Shown here: one piece after another, positions 34,594 to 44,537 of the stretch
How the letters are laid out: every line of letters starts with the position of its first letter
Numbering within the stretch: the first letter of the stretch is position 1
Assembly: GCF_001613385.1 (NCBI RefSeq)
Contig: NZ_BDCG01000012.1
Coordinates: 124,001-188,000, forward strand
Direction of reading: 5' to 3'
From: Nocardia flavorosea NBRC 108225
GTDB lineage: Bacteria > Actinomycetota > Actinomycetes > Mycobacteriales > Mycobacteriaceae
Length of the DNA stretch: 64,000 nucleotides
Notes under the pieces: model-generated
The model's database searches: none
What the model saw: the letters and a program-made list of their open reading frames with translations, nothing else
What the model was told of the DNA's origin: nothing
Program-made: the position numbers and the translations under genes

Positions 34594-35709
34594 ATGAGCG
34601 CTCCTGTTCTCGTCACCGGCGCATTCGGCCAGGTCGGCAAACGCGTCACCGAACTCCTGCTGTCCAGAGGGCAGGCAGTGGTGGCCACAGACCTGCGCAC
34701 CGCCACCGCCCTGGCCACCGCGGAAGAACTGGCCGTGGCAAGACCACCGGGCACCCTGCGCACACACTTCGCCGATCTGCTCGACCGCGACGCCGTCGAG
34801 ACGCTCGTCGTCGACCACCGCCCCGGCACGATCATCCATCTGGCCGCCATGTTCTCCCCGCAGTCCTATCGCAATCCTCGATCGGCCCGGCGGATCAATG
34901 TCGGCGGCACCGAAAACCTGGTACACGCCGGTCGGCAGCTACCGGCCGCACCGCTGCTGCTGTTCGCTTCCAGCGCCGCGGTCTACGGTTCCCGTAATCC
35001 ACATCGGCATCCCGAACGCATCACCGCGGAAACACCGGTGGCTCCGATCGATCAGTACGGCGAGGACAAGGTACTGGCCGAAGGCATCATCACCGGAAGC
35101 GGTCTGCCCCATGCGTTCCTGCGACTGGGCGGCGTACTGTCCCCCGATGCGACCGCCGGCATCAACGCCGATCATCTCGTACTCATCCGCGCGACCCCCG
35201 GCGACAACAGGTTGCACGGCATCGATGCCCGCGACGCTGCGCTCGCCTTCGCCAATGCCGTCGACCGCCGCGACAGCATCGACGGCAAGGTACTGCTCAT
35301 CGCCGGTAACGACAGCTATGTCCGCACCCATCGCGATGTCGAGGATTCCATGTTCGACGCCATGGGTATCGGCCGGCTCGGACCGTCGGCAAGCCTGCCC
35401 GGCGACCCCGCCGACGACCGCGGGTGGGCGTTCACCGGCTGGTTCGACACCACGGAATCGCACGCGCTGCTGGACTTCCAGCAGCACGATTGGCCGGAGA
35501 CGGTCGCATGGGTCGCCGCCGCCCAGCCACGTTTTCTGCGCGCCGCCCTCCGGGCAACGGGCCCGCTCCTCCGCCCGGCGATCCGCACCGCCCTGGCCCT
35601 GCAGCGGCGGATCGAACACCGCGGCCCCTACGCCGAACCCTGGTCCCTGATCGCCGCCAGATACGGTTCCCAGGCCCTGGCCGGAGGTAGCGGGGAAACC
35701 GGCTCCTGA
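34594..35709 (+). CDS. NAD-dependent epimerase/dehydratase family protein
   Basis: Extended SDR, 371 residues, longer than the usual 310 because of a helical C-terminal tail. [11 protein letters not shown] (about 7-17) binds NAD(P), HLAAMFSP follows, and the active site is QYGEDK, with Tyr and Lys in the YxxxK spacing, after SSAAVYG. AAGG precedes the ATG at 34594. The tail ([20 protein letters not shown]) could be an amphipathic membrane-associated helix. It may act on a nucleotide sugar or, like 3-beta-hydroxysteroid dehydrogenases of the same fold, on a steroid. Confidence 0.85.
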   Translation: MSAPVLVTGAFGQVGKRVTELLLSRGQAVVATDLRTATALATAEELAVARPPGTLRTHFADLLDRDAVETLVVDHRPGTIIHLAAMFSPQSYRNPRSARRINVGGTENLVHAGRQLPAAPLLLFASSAAVYGSRNPHRHPERITAETPVAPIDQYGEDKVLAEGIITGSGLPHAFLRLGGVLSPDATAGINADHLVLIRATPGDNRLHGIDARDAALAFANAVDRRDSIDGKVLLIAGNDSYVRTHRDVEDSMFDAMGIGRLGPSASLPGDPADDRGWAFTGWFDTTESHALLDFQQHDWPETVAWVAAAQPRFLRAALRATGPLLRPAIRTALALQRRIEHRGPYAEPWSLIAARYGSQALAGGSGETGS

Positions 35710-35725
35710 CCGGAAGGCCATCGAA

Positions 35726-36064
35726 TTGCCGGGGAGCTCGTCGTTGTGTGACACCTCGGGCAACCGATCCCTCGGCGCACATTTCTGCCTCGGCGCCGCC
35801 CTGGCCCGCATCGAAGGGCGTACCGCCCTCGAAGAGGTGCTTCGACGCTTGCCGGAATGGGACGTCGACCGCACCGCCGACGACCTCGACGGTCCGTGGG
35901 TGGGACACCATGCCCGCCGTCCTGCCCTGATCCGTGCGCGCACAGTCAGCGGACGCACGGTCGCCCGCAAGGTCGATATCACCCTCGCCGTCCTGCTGTC
36001 CGACGACACCAGCTATGTCTCCGGACAGTTCCTCGCCGGCGACGGCGGCATGGTGATCCGCTGA
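35726..36064 (+). pseudogene. Fused remnants of a P450 and an SDR
   Basis: One open frame joins two unrelated gene ends. The first part, [20 protein letters not shown] then [15 protein letters not shown], is the haem-loop and C-terminus of a cytochrome P450. The last 30 codons, [20 protein letters not shown] followed by GGMVIR, are the C-terminus of a classical SDR. There is no start codon with a ribosome site, and the catalytic bodies of both enzymes are gone. The simplest reading is a deletion that fused the tail of a P450 gene to the tail of a neighbouring SDR gene. Confidence 0.8.
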
Positions 36065-36149
36065 CCATCCGCTCCCCTGCACGCCGGGCGCGATGATCAG
36101 CACGGTGGTGGCACCGGCGGGCCGGTTCGGTCCCGCACTGCCTGGTGGG

Positions 36150-37744
36150 TCAGATGAGCGTCCCGACATCCCGGGCGACGAGATTGTCCAGTGCTCGTTC
36201 CGCGACCGCGGCAATGGTCATCGACGGATTGCAGGCGGCGGTATTGCCGGGCATCAGCGCCCCGTCGAGAACGTAGAGGCCGCGCTGGCCGTGCACTCGG
36301 CCGTCCAGGTCGCAGACCGTACCCATGCTCGCGCCGCCCAGTGGATGCCAGGTGGTGGGGAACAATGCGTTCGTGTCCACCAGCGCACCGCCGGGCCCGG
36401 CGATCCGGTGCACAGCCGGCCCGATATATCCGTTCTGGATGGCGCTGTCCCCCTCGCGCGGCCAGTGCAGGACAGCGTCGTCGCGAGCGGTGTCGTAGCG
36501 GAACTCCCCGCGGCCTTCACTGACTCCGTAGCCGACCATCATCGTGCTGCGCGGATCCAGCGCCAGCGGCGGTATGGAAGCCTGGACGACAGTGTGGGCG
36601 GTATGCGGGTCGGACCAGTTCAGACTGCCGTAGACCACCGGGCCGCCTTGTGGCGCACCGAATCCCGCCGACGGGTCGGACCACATGTAGATGCGGTCGG
36701 CGTTGGTGCCCCAGCCTGTACCGAGGCCATCGGGAAGATCAGGGATCAGGCCCTCGGCACCCGCGCGTACGAGCAACCGGGTGGTGTTGAGGCTGCCCGC
36801 CGCCAGGATCAACGCACCGGCGGTGAGCACCTTGTGCTCCACCACCGCACCGGTCGTATCGAGACGCTGCACCCGCACGACCCAGCGCCCGTCGGGCGAC
36901 CGTTCGATATCGGTCACCTCGTGCAAGGTCTCCACCCGCACCAGGCCGGTGGCTTCGGCCGCGGCAAGGTAGGTGACATCGACGGAATGCTTGCCGCCGT
37001 TGTTGACCCCCATCGCGCCGTCACCGTTGGTAAAGGAGGGTTTCATCTCACCGCGCAACTCGGCCAGCGCGAAATCCCAGTCGATCGGCATCGGGATCTT
37101 CGACAGCGGCATCCCCGCCCGCCGGACCTGGGCGGCGAAAACGCGCGCCGCACGATAGTTCTCGGAAGCAACCAGTTCGTCGGGTGCCTCGGCCAGCCGC
37201 AGCATCTTCGCCACCCGCGGATAGTGCAGCCGGTTCATGGTCTGCCAGTCCAGTTCCTCCGGAAAATGGGTGTTGAACACCTCTTCCGACGGTTGCAGTG
37301 ACATCCCCTGATAGACCAGTGATCCGCCACCCACACCGGCCGCGCACAAGGCGGTCATATTCTCGCCCGGGATGGCCTCCACCAGACCGGTGTAGGGCTC
37401 GAACAGCAGCGGCCGGCCGAACAGGTTCGGGCTGGAGCGGCACCACAGCAGTCGTTTATCCGGTGCCGTGGCCCGGGGAAACGTCTCGGAGTTCGGGCCG
37501 GTGGGCCAGCGCAGTCCCCGTTCCAGCACCGTCACCGGCACTCCCGCCCGGGCCAGCCGCAGGGCACTGACACCGCCCCCGAACCCGGAGCCGATCACCA
37601 CCACCCGATGCTCTTCCATGGTCAGCGCCACATTCTTCGACTGGGCCGCGGCCGGGGCCGGTGTCGCGGTCGCATGGGCGCCCAGCAGGGTGGCCCCGTG
37701 GCTGCGGCGCCGGTCAACAGCGAACGGCGCGAGATTGCCTTCAT
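36150..37744 (-). CDS. Cholesterol oxidase-like GMC flavoenzyme, Tat signal frameshifted
   Basis: FAD-dependent 3-beta-hydroxysteroid oxidase type protein, about 530 residues. VVVIGSGFGGGVSALRLA binds FAD, GVGGGSLVYQGMSLQP and HPLGGASMGTVCD match the class I cholesterol oxidases of Streptomyces and Rhodococcus, and the C-terminal NPSMTIAAVAER closes the FAD site. From ATG 37744 one reads MKAISRRSLLTGAAATG, a textbook twin-arginine signal, but then runs out of frame; the rest of the signal (ATLLGAHATATPAPAAA) and the enzyme are one frame over. One missing base in the CCCC run at 37694-37697 explains it. As it stands, translation must start at 37769 (no signal) or 37619. Confidence 0.82.
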
Positions 37745-37930
37745 CACTCGATCCTTCGGTCTTCATCGTGTCGTCGGAGACGAACTCCACTCGAACAGTC
37801 CGCACAGCGCAGGGCGGTACCACGCACCACCGGACGGTGGTGCGCTCGATACGACGGAGCCCTACGCCGCGCGGGCGGGAACCCGCACGCCACTTCCGCG
37901 CGCGGGCGCACTATGTTCCGGGGGCCGGAA

Positions 37931-39268
37931 TCAGTCGATGGTGCAGCCCTGGACGGGTTTTCCCGCCAGCCGGTCCAGGAGATAGGTGATGGCGTTGTCG
38001 GGCCCGAATCCGTCGATCAACTCCGGGCCGAAATGATTGGGGATGGTGGTCCCGGGCAGCAGCGGCGGCAGCTCGTTCGTCCGGAATTCGACCGTCGCCC
38101 TCTTGGCGCACCAGTCGTCGGCCAGTTGCCGGGCCTGGTCGTAGGGGACGGTGTCGTCGTTGCGTCCGCTGGTGATCAGCACCGGTGTCGCCGGTGTCAG
38201 AGTGCCCACCCGCAGGTCGGCCAGAGCCGGAACGGCTTCCGGGATCGCCTGCAGGTGGGTGCCGAGCGGTTGGCCGTCGCGCGTGAGCGAGCTGGTCTTC
38301 AGGAACGGGTAGCGGGTGATGATATCGCCGATACAGGCGTCACTCAGCGCTGCCAGGGTGTCGCGACCGTGCCGGCTGGTCACCCGGTCGACCGCTTTTT
38401 CCAGGTCGGGATAGCGCGCCAGCAATCCGTTGACGGCGAAACCGATCGCCCCGCCGATGAGGGCCCCGTCGATCCGCTCGAGGATCGCGGCCAGATCCGC
38501 CACCGGACCACCCGCCCAGGTGCCCTTCAGGTTCAACTCGGGCGCGTACTCGGGCTGCATCTCCGCCGCCGCCGCGACGGCCCCGCCCCCCTGGGAGTAA
38601 CCCCAGAACACCAGCGGCGTATCGGGACCGGTGCCGGCGAGAGTGTTGGCCGCGCGCGCACCGTCGAGGACGGCATGCGCTTCCTCGATCCGGTTCGCGT
38701 AGGTGTGGATACCCGGCGTTCCCAACCCGACGTAGTCGGTCACCAGTACGCGCGCGCCGAGGCGACTCCACACCGCCGACGACGGCAGCTCCTGATTCGC
38801 GGACAAGGACGGCGAGGGGTCGGCGGTGATCGTGAGCCCCGTCGAGAAGGCCTTCGACATGGCGCACCGGTCGCCCTGGCCCGCTGTACCGGGACCGATC
38901 ACGACAGTCGGCCGCGGACCGGCCCCCAGCCACGGCCCCGCGGCATCGATATAGGTCCCGGTGACCGCGACCGGCGATCCGTCCTGCAACCGGGTGGTGT
39001 ACATGATGTGTTCCGCTTTGCCCGGCCACCCCTGCTCGGAGGGCAGAGTGGCCAGCAGCGACATCGGCTGGGTCCGGATCACGCTGCCGGGCTCGGCCGG
39101 GATCTGCGCGGGCGGACTGTAGAACTCGCCGGGCGCGGCCGCGGCCTCGGGTTGCCGGGCCGTCACCGCTGCTACCGCAACGGCGCAGGCGACGGCCACT
39201 ACGGCCGCAACCGTCCGAGTGCCCCGTGGCAGCGCTCTCCGCCGGGAATTCCGCCCATGCTGATCCAT
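37931..39268 (-). CDS. Secreted lipase (LIP family, alpha/beta hydrolase)
   Basis: 445 residues; hydrolyses ester lipids outside the cell. An Arg-rich start (RNSRRRALPRGTR) and hydrophobic run to about residue 38 form a signal peptide; the RR pair could make it Tat-dependent, but a Sec route is as likely. Nucleophile elbow GYSQGG with Ser225, SGRNDDTVP with the probable catalytic Asp, and IPNHFG with the His. It belongs with the secretory lipases of Candida LIP type common in Nocardia and mycobacteria. ATG 39268 is preceded by GGAGAGGT. Divergent from a TetR gene. Confidence 0.9.
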   Translation of the reverse strand: MDQHGRNSRRRALPRGTRTVAAVVAVACAVAVAAVTARQPEAAAAPGEFYSPPAQIPAEPGSVIRTQPMSLLATLPSEQGWPGKAEHIMYTTRLQDGSPVAVTGTYIDAAGPWLGAGPRPTVVIGPGTAGQGDRCAMSKAFSTGLTITADPSPSLSANQELPSSAVWSRLGARVLVTDYVGLGTPGIHTYANRIEEAHAVLDGARAANTLAGTGPDTPLVFWGYSQGGGAVAAAAEMQPEYAPELNLKGTWAGGPVADLAAILERIDGALIGGAIGFAVNGLLARYPDLEKAVDRVTSRHGRDTLAALSDACIGDIITRYPFLKTSSLTRDGQPLGTHLQAIPEAVPALADLRVGTLTPATPVLITSGRNDDTVPYDQARQLADDWCAKRATVEFRTNELPPLLPGTTIPNHFGPELIDGFGPDNAITYLLDRLAGKPVQGCTID

Positions 39269-39370
39269 CGATACCTCTCCATAACCTTGCACCCGGAGCC
39301 CCTTGGAGAGTGGCCCGGGTCGCACAGCCGTGCCCCGATGAAGCACGTCACAGCTGCGGCGTACCGGACA

Positions 39371-39383
39371 GTAACATAGTTAC
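39371..39383. promoter_or_regulatory. Possible operator GTAAC-ATA-GTTAC
   Basis: Perfect five-base inverted repeat, flanked by CCGGACA and CCGGACG, in the gap between the divergent lipase and tetR genes. A good candidate for the TetR site, by position. Confidence 0.5.
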
Positions 39384-39462
39384 CCGGACGGTCCATACCG
39401 TCGCGCGGGCACCGCGCCGGTCCGGCTCGCACCGAGAAGCCCGAAATCGCTACCGTGGACCT

Positions 39463-40134
39463 GTGAGTCCAGCACCGAAGGCAACGGCAGCCGACCAGAT
39501 CATCGACGTTGTCCTCCACCTGCTGGAAACCGAAGGATTCGAAGCCGTCCAACTCCGCGAAGTCGCCCGGCGCGCACACGTATCACTGGCCACCGTGTAC
39601 AAGCATTTCGCCGACCGCGACGAAATGATCGTCGCCGCGGTCGAGCACTGGATGGCCACCCACAGTTTCACCGCCATGCAGCGACCGCAGCCGGGCGAAT
39701 CGCTGTACGCCGGGCTGATGCGGGTCCTCGGATACGTCTTCCAGCCGTGGGAGCGCAACCCCCGAATGCTGGAGGCCTACCACCGCGCCCGCACCGGCCC
39801 CTGCGGACACCGGCTCGACGCCCAGGGCGTCGCGGCAATGCAACCGATCCTCACCGCCCTCTTCGAGCGAGCGGACCCCACCTATGTCGAAGACATATCC
39901 CTGGTGCTGAACAACCTCACCTACGCACTGATCGGACGCTTCGCCGACCACAACCTCGAGATCACCGAAATTCTGCCCATCCTCGACCGCGCGGTCCACC
40001 GCCTCACCCACGACAACCGCGCCGACGCAGCGGCCGCCGTATCAGGCGGAGGGCACCGGGAATCCGGTCCCGACTCGACGGTGATCGCCTCGCTCGCAAC
40101 GCCTTTCCGGGCAGCGGACCGAACACAGGACTGA
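39463..40134 (+). CDS. TetR-family regulator beside the lipase
   Basis: 223 residues. Helix-turn-helix VQLREVARRAHVSLATVYKH at about 29-48, then FADRDEMIVAAVEHW; the C-terminal domain is of the KstR-like TetR_C type with WERNPRMLEAYHRAR. GTG 39463 gives a normal family N-terminus; the frame is open upstream but without protein character. The last 30 residues (after THDNRADAAAA) are low-complexity. Likely controls the divergent lipase. Confidence 0.85.
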   Translation: MSPAPKATAADQIIDVVLHLLETEGFEAVQLREVARRAHVSLATVYKHFADRDEMIVAAVEHWMATHSFTAMQRPQPGESLYAGLMRVLGYVFQPWERNPRMLEAYHRARTGPCGHRLDAQGVAAMQPILTALFERADPTYVEDISLVLNNLTYALIGRFADHNLEITEILPILDRAVHRLTHDNRADAAAAVSGGGHRESGPDSTVIASLATPFRAADRTQD

Positions 40135-40538
40135 TCCGCTCCCCACCCCTGCCGCCGCCCGGGCGACCGCCGGCTACGAACGATGGATCACCGCAGCACA
40201 CCACGCCGGGAAGAAGATCTGGGCGGCACCCCGGCTGCTGACCACCACGGACCATGCCCCGGGTATCTCCGCGTTCACGGAGACCACCCGCGCGTCCCGG
40301 TCGTGCGTTACGCCACCGCAGAGCCGTCCGACCGGCACCATCGGACGATGGTTCGCGACCCCTCACAGTCCGGGCGACCGTGGTGCGTGCCGGCACTCGT
40401 AAGCGTCCGGTCCGGACGCGTCACCCGAAACGTCAACGGCGGTGGACATATGGTGACCGACAGGCCGACGGCCGTGCTCGACTCCGCCCTGGCGACCGCG
40501 GCCGAGTCGAGACGACGCAGCACGAGACATCGATGCGA
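40135..40538. other. Intergenic region before lsr2 end
   Basis: 404 bases between a plus-strand regulator and the minus-strand lsr2. Open frames exist on both strands but none has a ribosome site, known motif or convincing codon use. A plus-strand stretch around 40160-40290 (reading GYERWITAAHHAGKK) looks faintly protein-like and may be a decayed gene. Confidence 0.4.
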
Positions 40539-40865
40539 TCAACTCACGGCGCGCTGATAGGCCTCCTGCACAGCAGCGGGGATACGGCCGCGGTCCGGTA
40601 TATCGTGACCGTTGTTCCGTGCCCACTCACGCACGGTTTTCGCGTCCTTCGACCGTCCGGCGACAACCCCTTTGAGCCGCCCGCGACCGCCGGTTCTCCG
40701 GGCGAACGGCACCCACTTCGCCATACTCGCACGGAACTCCCGGGCATTCGCCTCGGTCAGATCGATCTCGTACAGCACTCCGTCGATCCCGAACGACACA
40801 GTCTCCGCTGCCGCGGACTCGCCGTCCAGATCATCGACCACAGTGACAACAACTTTTCGCGCCAC
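40539..40865 (-). CDS. lsr2: Lsr2 nucleoid-associated protein
   Basis: 108 residues. The N-terminal oligomerisation domain begins ARKVVVTVVDDLDGE and contains VSFGIDGVLYEIDL and NAREFRASMAKW, the standard Lsr2 pattern. The C-terminal DNA-binding domain VREWARNNGHDIPDRGRI carries the RGR AT-hook-like loop that inserts in the minor groove of AT-rich DNA. GTG 40865 with GGAGG upstream. Lsr2 silences foreign or AT-rich genes and bridges DNA; several Nocardia have more than one copy, so this could be the main or an extra paralogue. A Ser/Ala-rich insert near residue 15 is slightly unusual. Confidence 0.93.
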   Translation of the reverse strand: MARKVVVTVVDDLDGESAAAETVSFGIDGVLYEIDLTEANAREFRASMAKWVPFARRTGGRGRLKGVVAGRSKDAKTVREWARNNGHDIPDRGRIPAAVQEAYQRAVS

Positions 40866-41034
40866 GCTCCATACCTCCACTCACCGACCCGCACGGATCA
40901 CCCAAACTTCCCGCGGCACAGTAGCAGTCACCGATATCTGGCATCATGAGCAACGCCGGGCGAGCCGCCGATCCGAAAACCACGCCACCGCAGCGGTGTC
41001 GAGCCTCGGCTGAGCGTTTCGACGCGACGGAGGG

Positions 41035-41346
41035 CTAGAGGCTGCTGCTCGCCTTCGTCAGAAGCCCGGCGAGCCGGTCGTAGTCGACGGCCCCGCCCTC
41101 GGTGATATCGGCGGTCTTGCGCTCACCGTTGCCCATGGACCTGAGCACTCCCTTGACCGGCTCGATCTCCGTGGCGTTGAACATCATGAACGACACTTTG
41201 TTCTTCGCCGCATGGATCAATGCCGCATGGTGCCCGTTCTTCAGGAAATGCCGTTTGCCGTATCGGATCTGCGCTTCGACGCCGGGGATCGTCGTGTGGA
41301 CCATGGCGCGCAACCGGCGGCGCACATCGACAACTGCGCCGTTCAC
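41035..41346 (-). CDS. DUF1801/YdhG-like small protein
   Basis: 103 residues starting at GTG 41346, which overlaps the stop of the polymerase gene (GTGA), so it is translated with it. MVHTTIPGVEAQIRYGKRHF and KVSFMMFNATEIEPVKGVLR fit the DUF1801 fold, a small SHS2-like or chaperone-like domain of unknown role, with family members that bind iron or act beside DNA repair genes. The usual conserved Trp of PxPxW-type relatives is not seen. Function not assigned. Confidence 0.7.
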   Translation of the reverse strand: MNGAVVDVRRRLRAMVHTTIPGVEAQIRYGKRHFLKNGHHAALIHAAKNKVSFMMFNATEIEPVKGVLRSMGNGERKTADITEGGAVDYDRLAGLLTKASSSL

Positions 41347-43076
41347 GAGATCAGCGCGCCGGCCGAGCCCTGACCGGCGTCCCCGTAGCACTCCACGACT
41401 GCCGTCGAGAACGGAAACCGCACCGGCGACACCCCGAAAGCCAGCCGGCCCGCGGTATCGGCTGCCGTGGAGATCATTTCCGTGATCCGCGCGGCCTCGT
41501 CGTGCGGACAGTGCACGATCACCTCGTCGTGTTGGAAGAAGACCAGCTCGGCACGGAGCCCGGCACGGGCTATCGCATGGCGTAGACCCGCCAGGACCAG
41601 CAGAGCCCATTCGGCAGCGCTGCCCTGCACCACGAAGTTGCGGGTGAAACGGCCCCGGGCACGCGCGGCCGAGGTGGTGCGGTATTCGCGGCCGCCCGGC
41701 ATCTCCTGCCGGTCCGGGGATTCGGCCGATACCGGCGGGCACGTCCGGCCGAGCCAGGTACGCACCAACCGGCCCTCTTCACCGGCCCGCGCCGCTTCGT
41801 CGACGTAGGCCACGGCAGCCGGATACCGGCTCCGCAAGCCGGCCAGATGGGTCAGGGCGTCGCCGGAGGTCTGGCCGTAGACGGCACCCAGGAGCGCGAG
41901 TTTGGCCTGCGCACGGTCGCCACCGAAGCCACGGGCCGCCAGGTCCGCATACAGATCATCGACCCGCCCTGCCGCCTGCATGAGTCCTGGGTCGCGCGAG
42001 ACGGCGGCGAGTATCCGCGGCTCCAACTGGTCGGCGTCGGCAACCACCAGGCACCAGCCCGGGTCCGCGCGGATGGCCCGGCGGATCACTTTCGGAATCT
42101 GCAGGGCCCCAACGCCATTGGTAGTCCAGCGACCGGAAACCGTGCCGCCGGGGAGATATTCGGGACGGAAGCGTCCGCCGTGCACCCACTGTTCCAGCCA
42201 GGACCAGCCGTGCGCGGTGTAGAGGCGATACAGGGTTTTATAGGCCAGTATCGGCTCCACCGCCGGATGTTCGATGCGTTGCAGCTCCCACTTGCGCGTG
42301 GAAGACAACTCGATTCCAGCGCGAGCGAAGGCCCTGATGATGTCGCTGGGCAGGTCGGGCCGGACCCTGGCCCCGAACGCCCGCGATACTTCGTCGGCCA
42401 GTTCCGTCATCCGGCGGGGTTGCGCCCCGCCGGGATAACGTTCACCCAGCAGCGTATCCAGCAGCTCGCGGTGGAGATCGGCTCGCCACGGGATACCGGA
42501 CCGCGACATCTCCGCGGCGACCAGCATGCCCGCCGATTCCGCGGCCAGCAGCAATCGCATCCGCTCCGGATGTTCGGTGGCCGCGGTGCGGGCGAGCTGG
42601 CCCGCGTAGACCTCGAGCAGGGCGGTGAATTCGTCCGTTCCGACGGGCAACGGTACCGGGCCGGACTCGAACAGCGACGGTTGGAGCTCGGCAGCCCGCG
42701 CCGGAGCATCCGGTGGCACCGGCAGGCCGTGCAGGCGAGCCCAGGCAGCCGCCAAGGACCGGGCCTGGCCGGCCTGCCCCTCCTCGTACCCGATCAGTAC
42801 TGCCTCCGCGGCTTCCACGTCGTAACAACGCTCGACCCACACCCCCGCCGCCAGGAGCGATCGGTAGATACCGGCAGTGCAACGCCACACCCACCTCTCG
42901 ACTTCGGGACGCTTCCGCACCGCCTCGGCGAGCGACCGCTCGTGGACCACAGCTCCCGCGGGCCGCCCGTCCGGACCGAGCGGACACAGCACCGCACCAC
43001 CGTCATCCGACTCCGCCACCGCCCACCGCACGTCCTGAGTCTTACATCGGCGTCCGACAATCTGGGAAGAGTCCAT
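41343..43076 (-). CDS. PolA-like bifunctional 3'-5' exonuclease/DNA polymerase
   Basis: 577 residues, the size of the actinobacterial short PolA-like proteins that lack the 5' nuclease. Polymerase motifs are present: motif A VVADADQLEPRILA, motif B region RAQAKLALLGAVYGQTSGD and motif C FFQHDEVIVHC. The N-terminal third is a degenerate 3'-5' exonuclease-like domain (RWAVAESDDGG at its start). ATG 43076 has no strong ribosome site; GTG 43031 (VRWAVAE) gives the more usual family N-terminus and may be the true start. Probably a repair polymerase; coupled to the DUF1801 gene. Confidence 0.85.
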   Translation of the reverse strand: MDSSQIVGRRCKTQDVRWAVAESDDGGAVLCPLGPDGRPAGAVVHERSLAEAVRKRPEVERWVWRCTAGIYRSLLAAGVWVERCYDVEAAEAVLIGYEEGQAGQARSLAAAWARLHGLPVPPDAPARAAELQPSLFESGPVPLPVGTDEFTALLEVYAGQLARTAATEHPERMRLLLAAESAGMLVAAEMSRSGIPWRADLHRELLDTLLGERYPGGAQPRRMTELADEVSRAFGARVRPDLPSDIIRAFARAGIELSSTRKWELQRIEHPAVEPILAYKTLYRLYTAHGWSWLEQWVHGGRFRPEYLPGGTVSGRWTTNGVGALQIPKVIRRAIRADPGWCLVVADADQLEPRILAAVSRDPGLMQAAGRVDDLYADLAARGFGGDRAQAKLALLGAVYGQTSGDALTHLAGLRSRYPAAVAYVDEAARAGEEGRLVRTWLGRTCPPVSAESPDRQEMPGGREYRTTSAARARGRFTRNFVVQGSAAEWALLVLAGLRHAIARAGLRAELVFFQHDEVIVHCPHDEAARITEMISTAADTAGRLAFGVSPVRFPFSTAVVECYGDAGQGSAGALIS

Positions 43077-43125
43077 CACGGTCGGACTAATAGCTGAATG
43101 CGCATATCCAGGTATCGGCACATGA

Positions 43126-43368
43126 TCAACTCGGCCGCGGTGCAACACCAGGTCCCGGCAGGTACGGCACCGATCCCGGATCGCGCAGGGCCAGGCCGGC
43201 CCAGGCCACGCAGCAGGCCTGCAAGCAGGCCCGGCACAACGCAAAACCGAGCTCGACCGGCACAGAGCGAAGCCGACCGGTCGCCCGATCTCTCGCGCGA
43301 CCACGACGGCAACTGCCGCAGTCGGCGCAGTCGTTCGGTAGCCGACCACTCGGCCCGTTCCGGGGCAC
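43126..43368 (-). CDS. Possible small cysteine-cluster protein
   Basis: 80 codons with CADCGSC near the start and CRACLQACC in the middle, an arrangement that could bind zinc. GC at third positions is moderate, the start would be a GTG without a ribosome site, and another frame over the same bases (ending at 43076) is equally open. Reported as doubtful. Nothing else in the 490-base gap 43077-43568 is supported. Confidence 0.25.
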   Translation of the reverse strand: MPRNGPSGRLPNDCADCGSCRRGRARDRATGRLRSVPVELGFALCRACLQACCVAWAGLALRDPGSVPYLPGPGVAPRPS

Positions 43369-43568
43369 GCTCGGTATCGACGACGGGCGGTACAGCCACC
43401 TCCCGGTCGACGGTGGCGGCGGCGGAACCGGCGGGGCAGCATCGGAGCGGCGCGAATCCCGATGGACGCAGCAATCGAGCGTCGTGAACCCTATGTGCCA
43501 TCCGATCGGGATGCCTGGACCGGTCCCCCACCACCGGCGAAGGCAGGGACGCCCCCGGCGACCACAAG

Positions 43569-44537
43569 TCAGGCGGCCGTCACGTCCGATACCGGGCGGC
43601 GCGGGGTTTCGGCGAGCGGTGCCGCGCTACCGGACGCCCAGCCGACGCGCACCATTGCCTGCGGGTAGGCGCAGTCGTGCAGGAGTCCGGTGCGGATCTC
43701 CCGCCGGGAATCGAGCATGCCGAGCGGTTCGGTTTGCAGACTCGTCGCCAGGCCGAGTCCGGTCGCGGTCAGCAGGAGGGCACTGATCGCTTCGCCCGCG
43801 CGCAATTGGGCGCGGCGATCGTCACGGGGTGTGCCCACGACCAGCCATTGGGCACCGTCGGGTCGATCGGCGGGGTCCAGCAGAGCAGGCTCGGCAAAGC
43901 TGCGTACCGGGACCTCGTCGCTGCGACGGGGTGCCGGCGCGTTCCGGGATGGAACACCGTCGGCGGTGCGGCCGGGACCGCTCCAGCGGGCGATCTCCGC
44001 TTGGTAGACGGGGTCGGCACTGTGTACTTCGGCGGCGTGGCGCATGGGTTCGGCCAGACGCGGAAGAAAAGAGTCCGGAACCTGCCGGACCGCGGCACCG
44101 TAGGCACAGACCTGACCGGCGAGTGCGCGGATATGCCCGGCGGGGACAGGCCGGGGCAGGTAGCGGCGGCGGTCGGTGCGCCGCAGGAGGATGGCGGCGG
44201 CTTGCTCGATCTGGGCATCGGTGGGCCGCTGCGGCGCGGTGTGCACAGTGGCCAGATGGCGGGGTTCGGCGGGGTCCGGGCAGTATTCCACGCTCGTCGA
44301 CCAATTCATCGCGGCCAGCGCGATACGCAGGTGGTGTAGTGCCGCGCCACAACTGATGATCAGGGCCCGCTGGTAGGGGTCGGTGGCGGTGAGGTGGCGG
44401 CCGGGATCGGCGAAGAGCTGGATGCCGGTGGGAGTCGGTCGCCATCGCCACGGCTGGGTGTTGTGGACGGACGGCGCTCGGACGGCGAGACCGAGGGCGA
44501 TATCGAGGGTCTCACCATCCGGGATCGCGGCGAACAT
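43569..44537 (-). CDS. Acg-family FMN-binding nitroreductase-like protein
   Basis: 322 residues. Two degenerate nitroreductase halves: AVRAPSVHNTQPWRWR near the N-terminus (flavin phosphate region) and AISALLLTATGLGLATSLQTEPLG near the C-terminus, the pattern of Acg (Rv2032) and relatives. Acg of M. tuberculosis binds FMN but has its active-site cavity closed by a lid, and is part of the DosR hypoxia regulon; whether that holds here is unknown. ATG 44537. No DosR box is obvious upstream. Single gene. Confidence 0.87.
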   Translation of the reverse strand: MFAAIPDGETLDIALGLAVRAPSVHNTQPWRWRPTPTGIQLFADPGRHLTATDPYQRALIISCGAALHHLRIALAAMNWSTSVEYCPDPAEPRHLATVHTAPQRPTDAQIEQAAAILLRRTDRRRYLPRPVPAGHIRALAGQVCAYGAAVRQVPDSFLPRLAEPMRHAAEVHSADPVYQAEIARWSGPGRTADGVPSRNAPAPRRSDEVPVRSFAEPALLDPADRPDGAQWLVVGTPRDDRRAQLRAGEAISALLLTATGLGLATSLQTEPLGMLDSRREIRTGLLHDCAYPQAMVRVGWASGSAAPLAETPRRPVSDVTAA

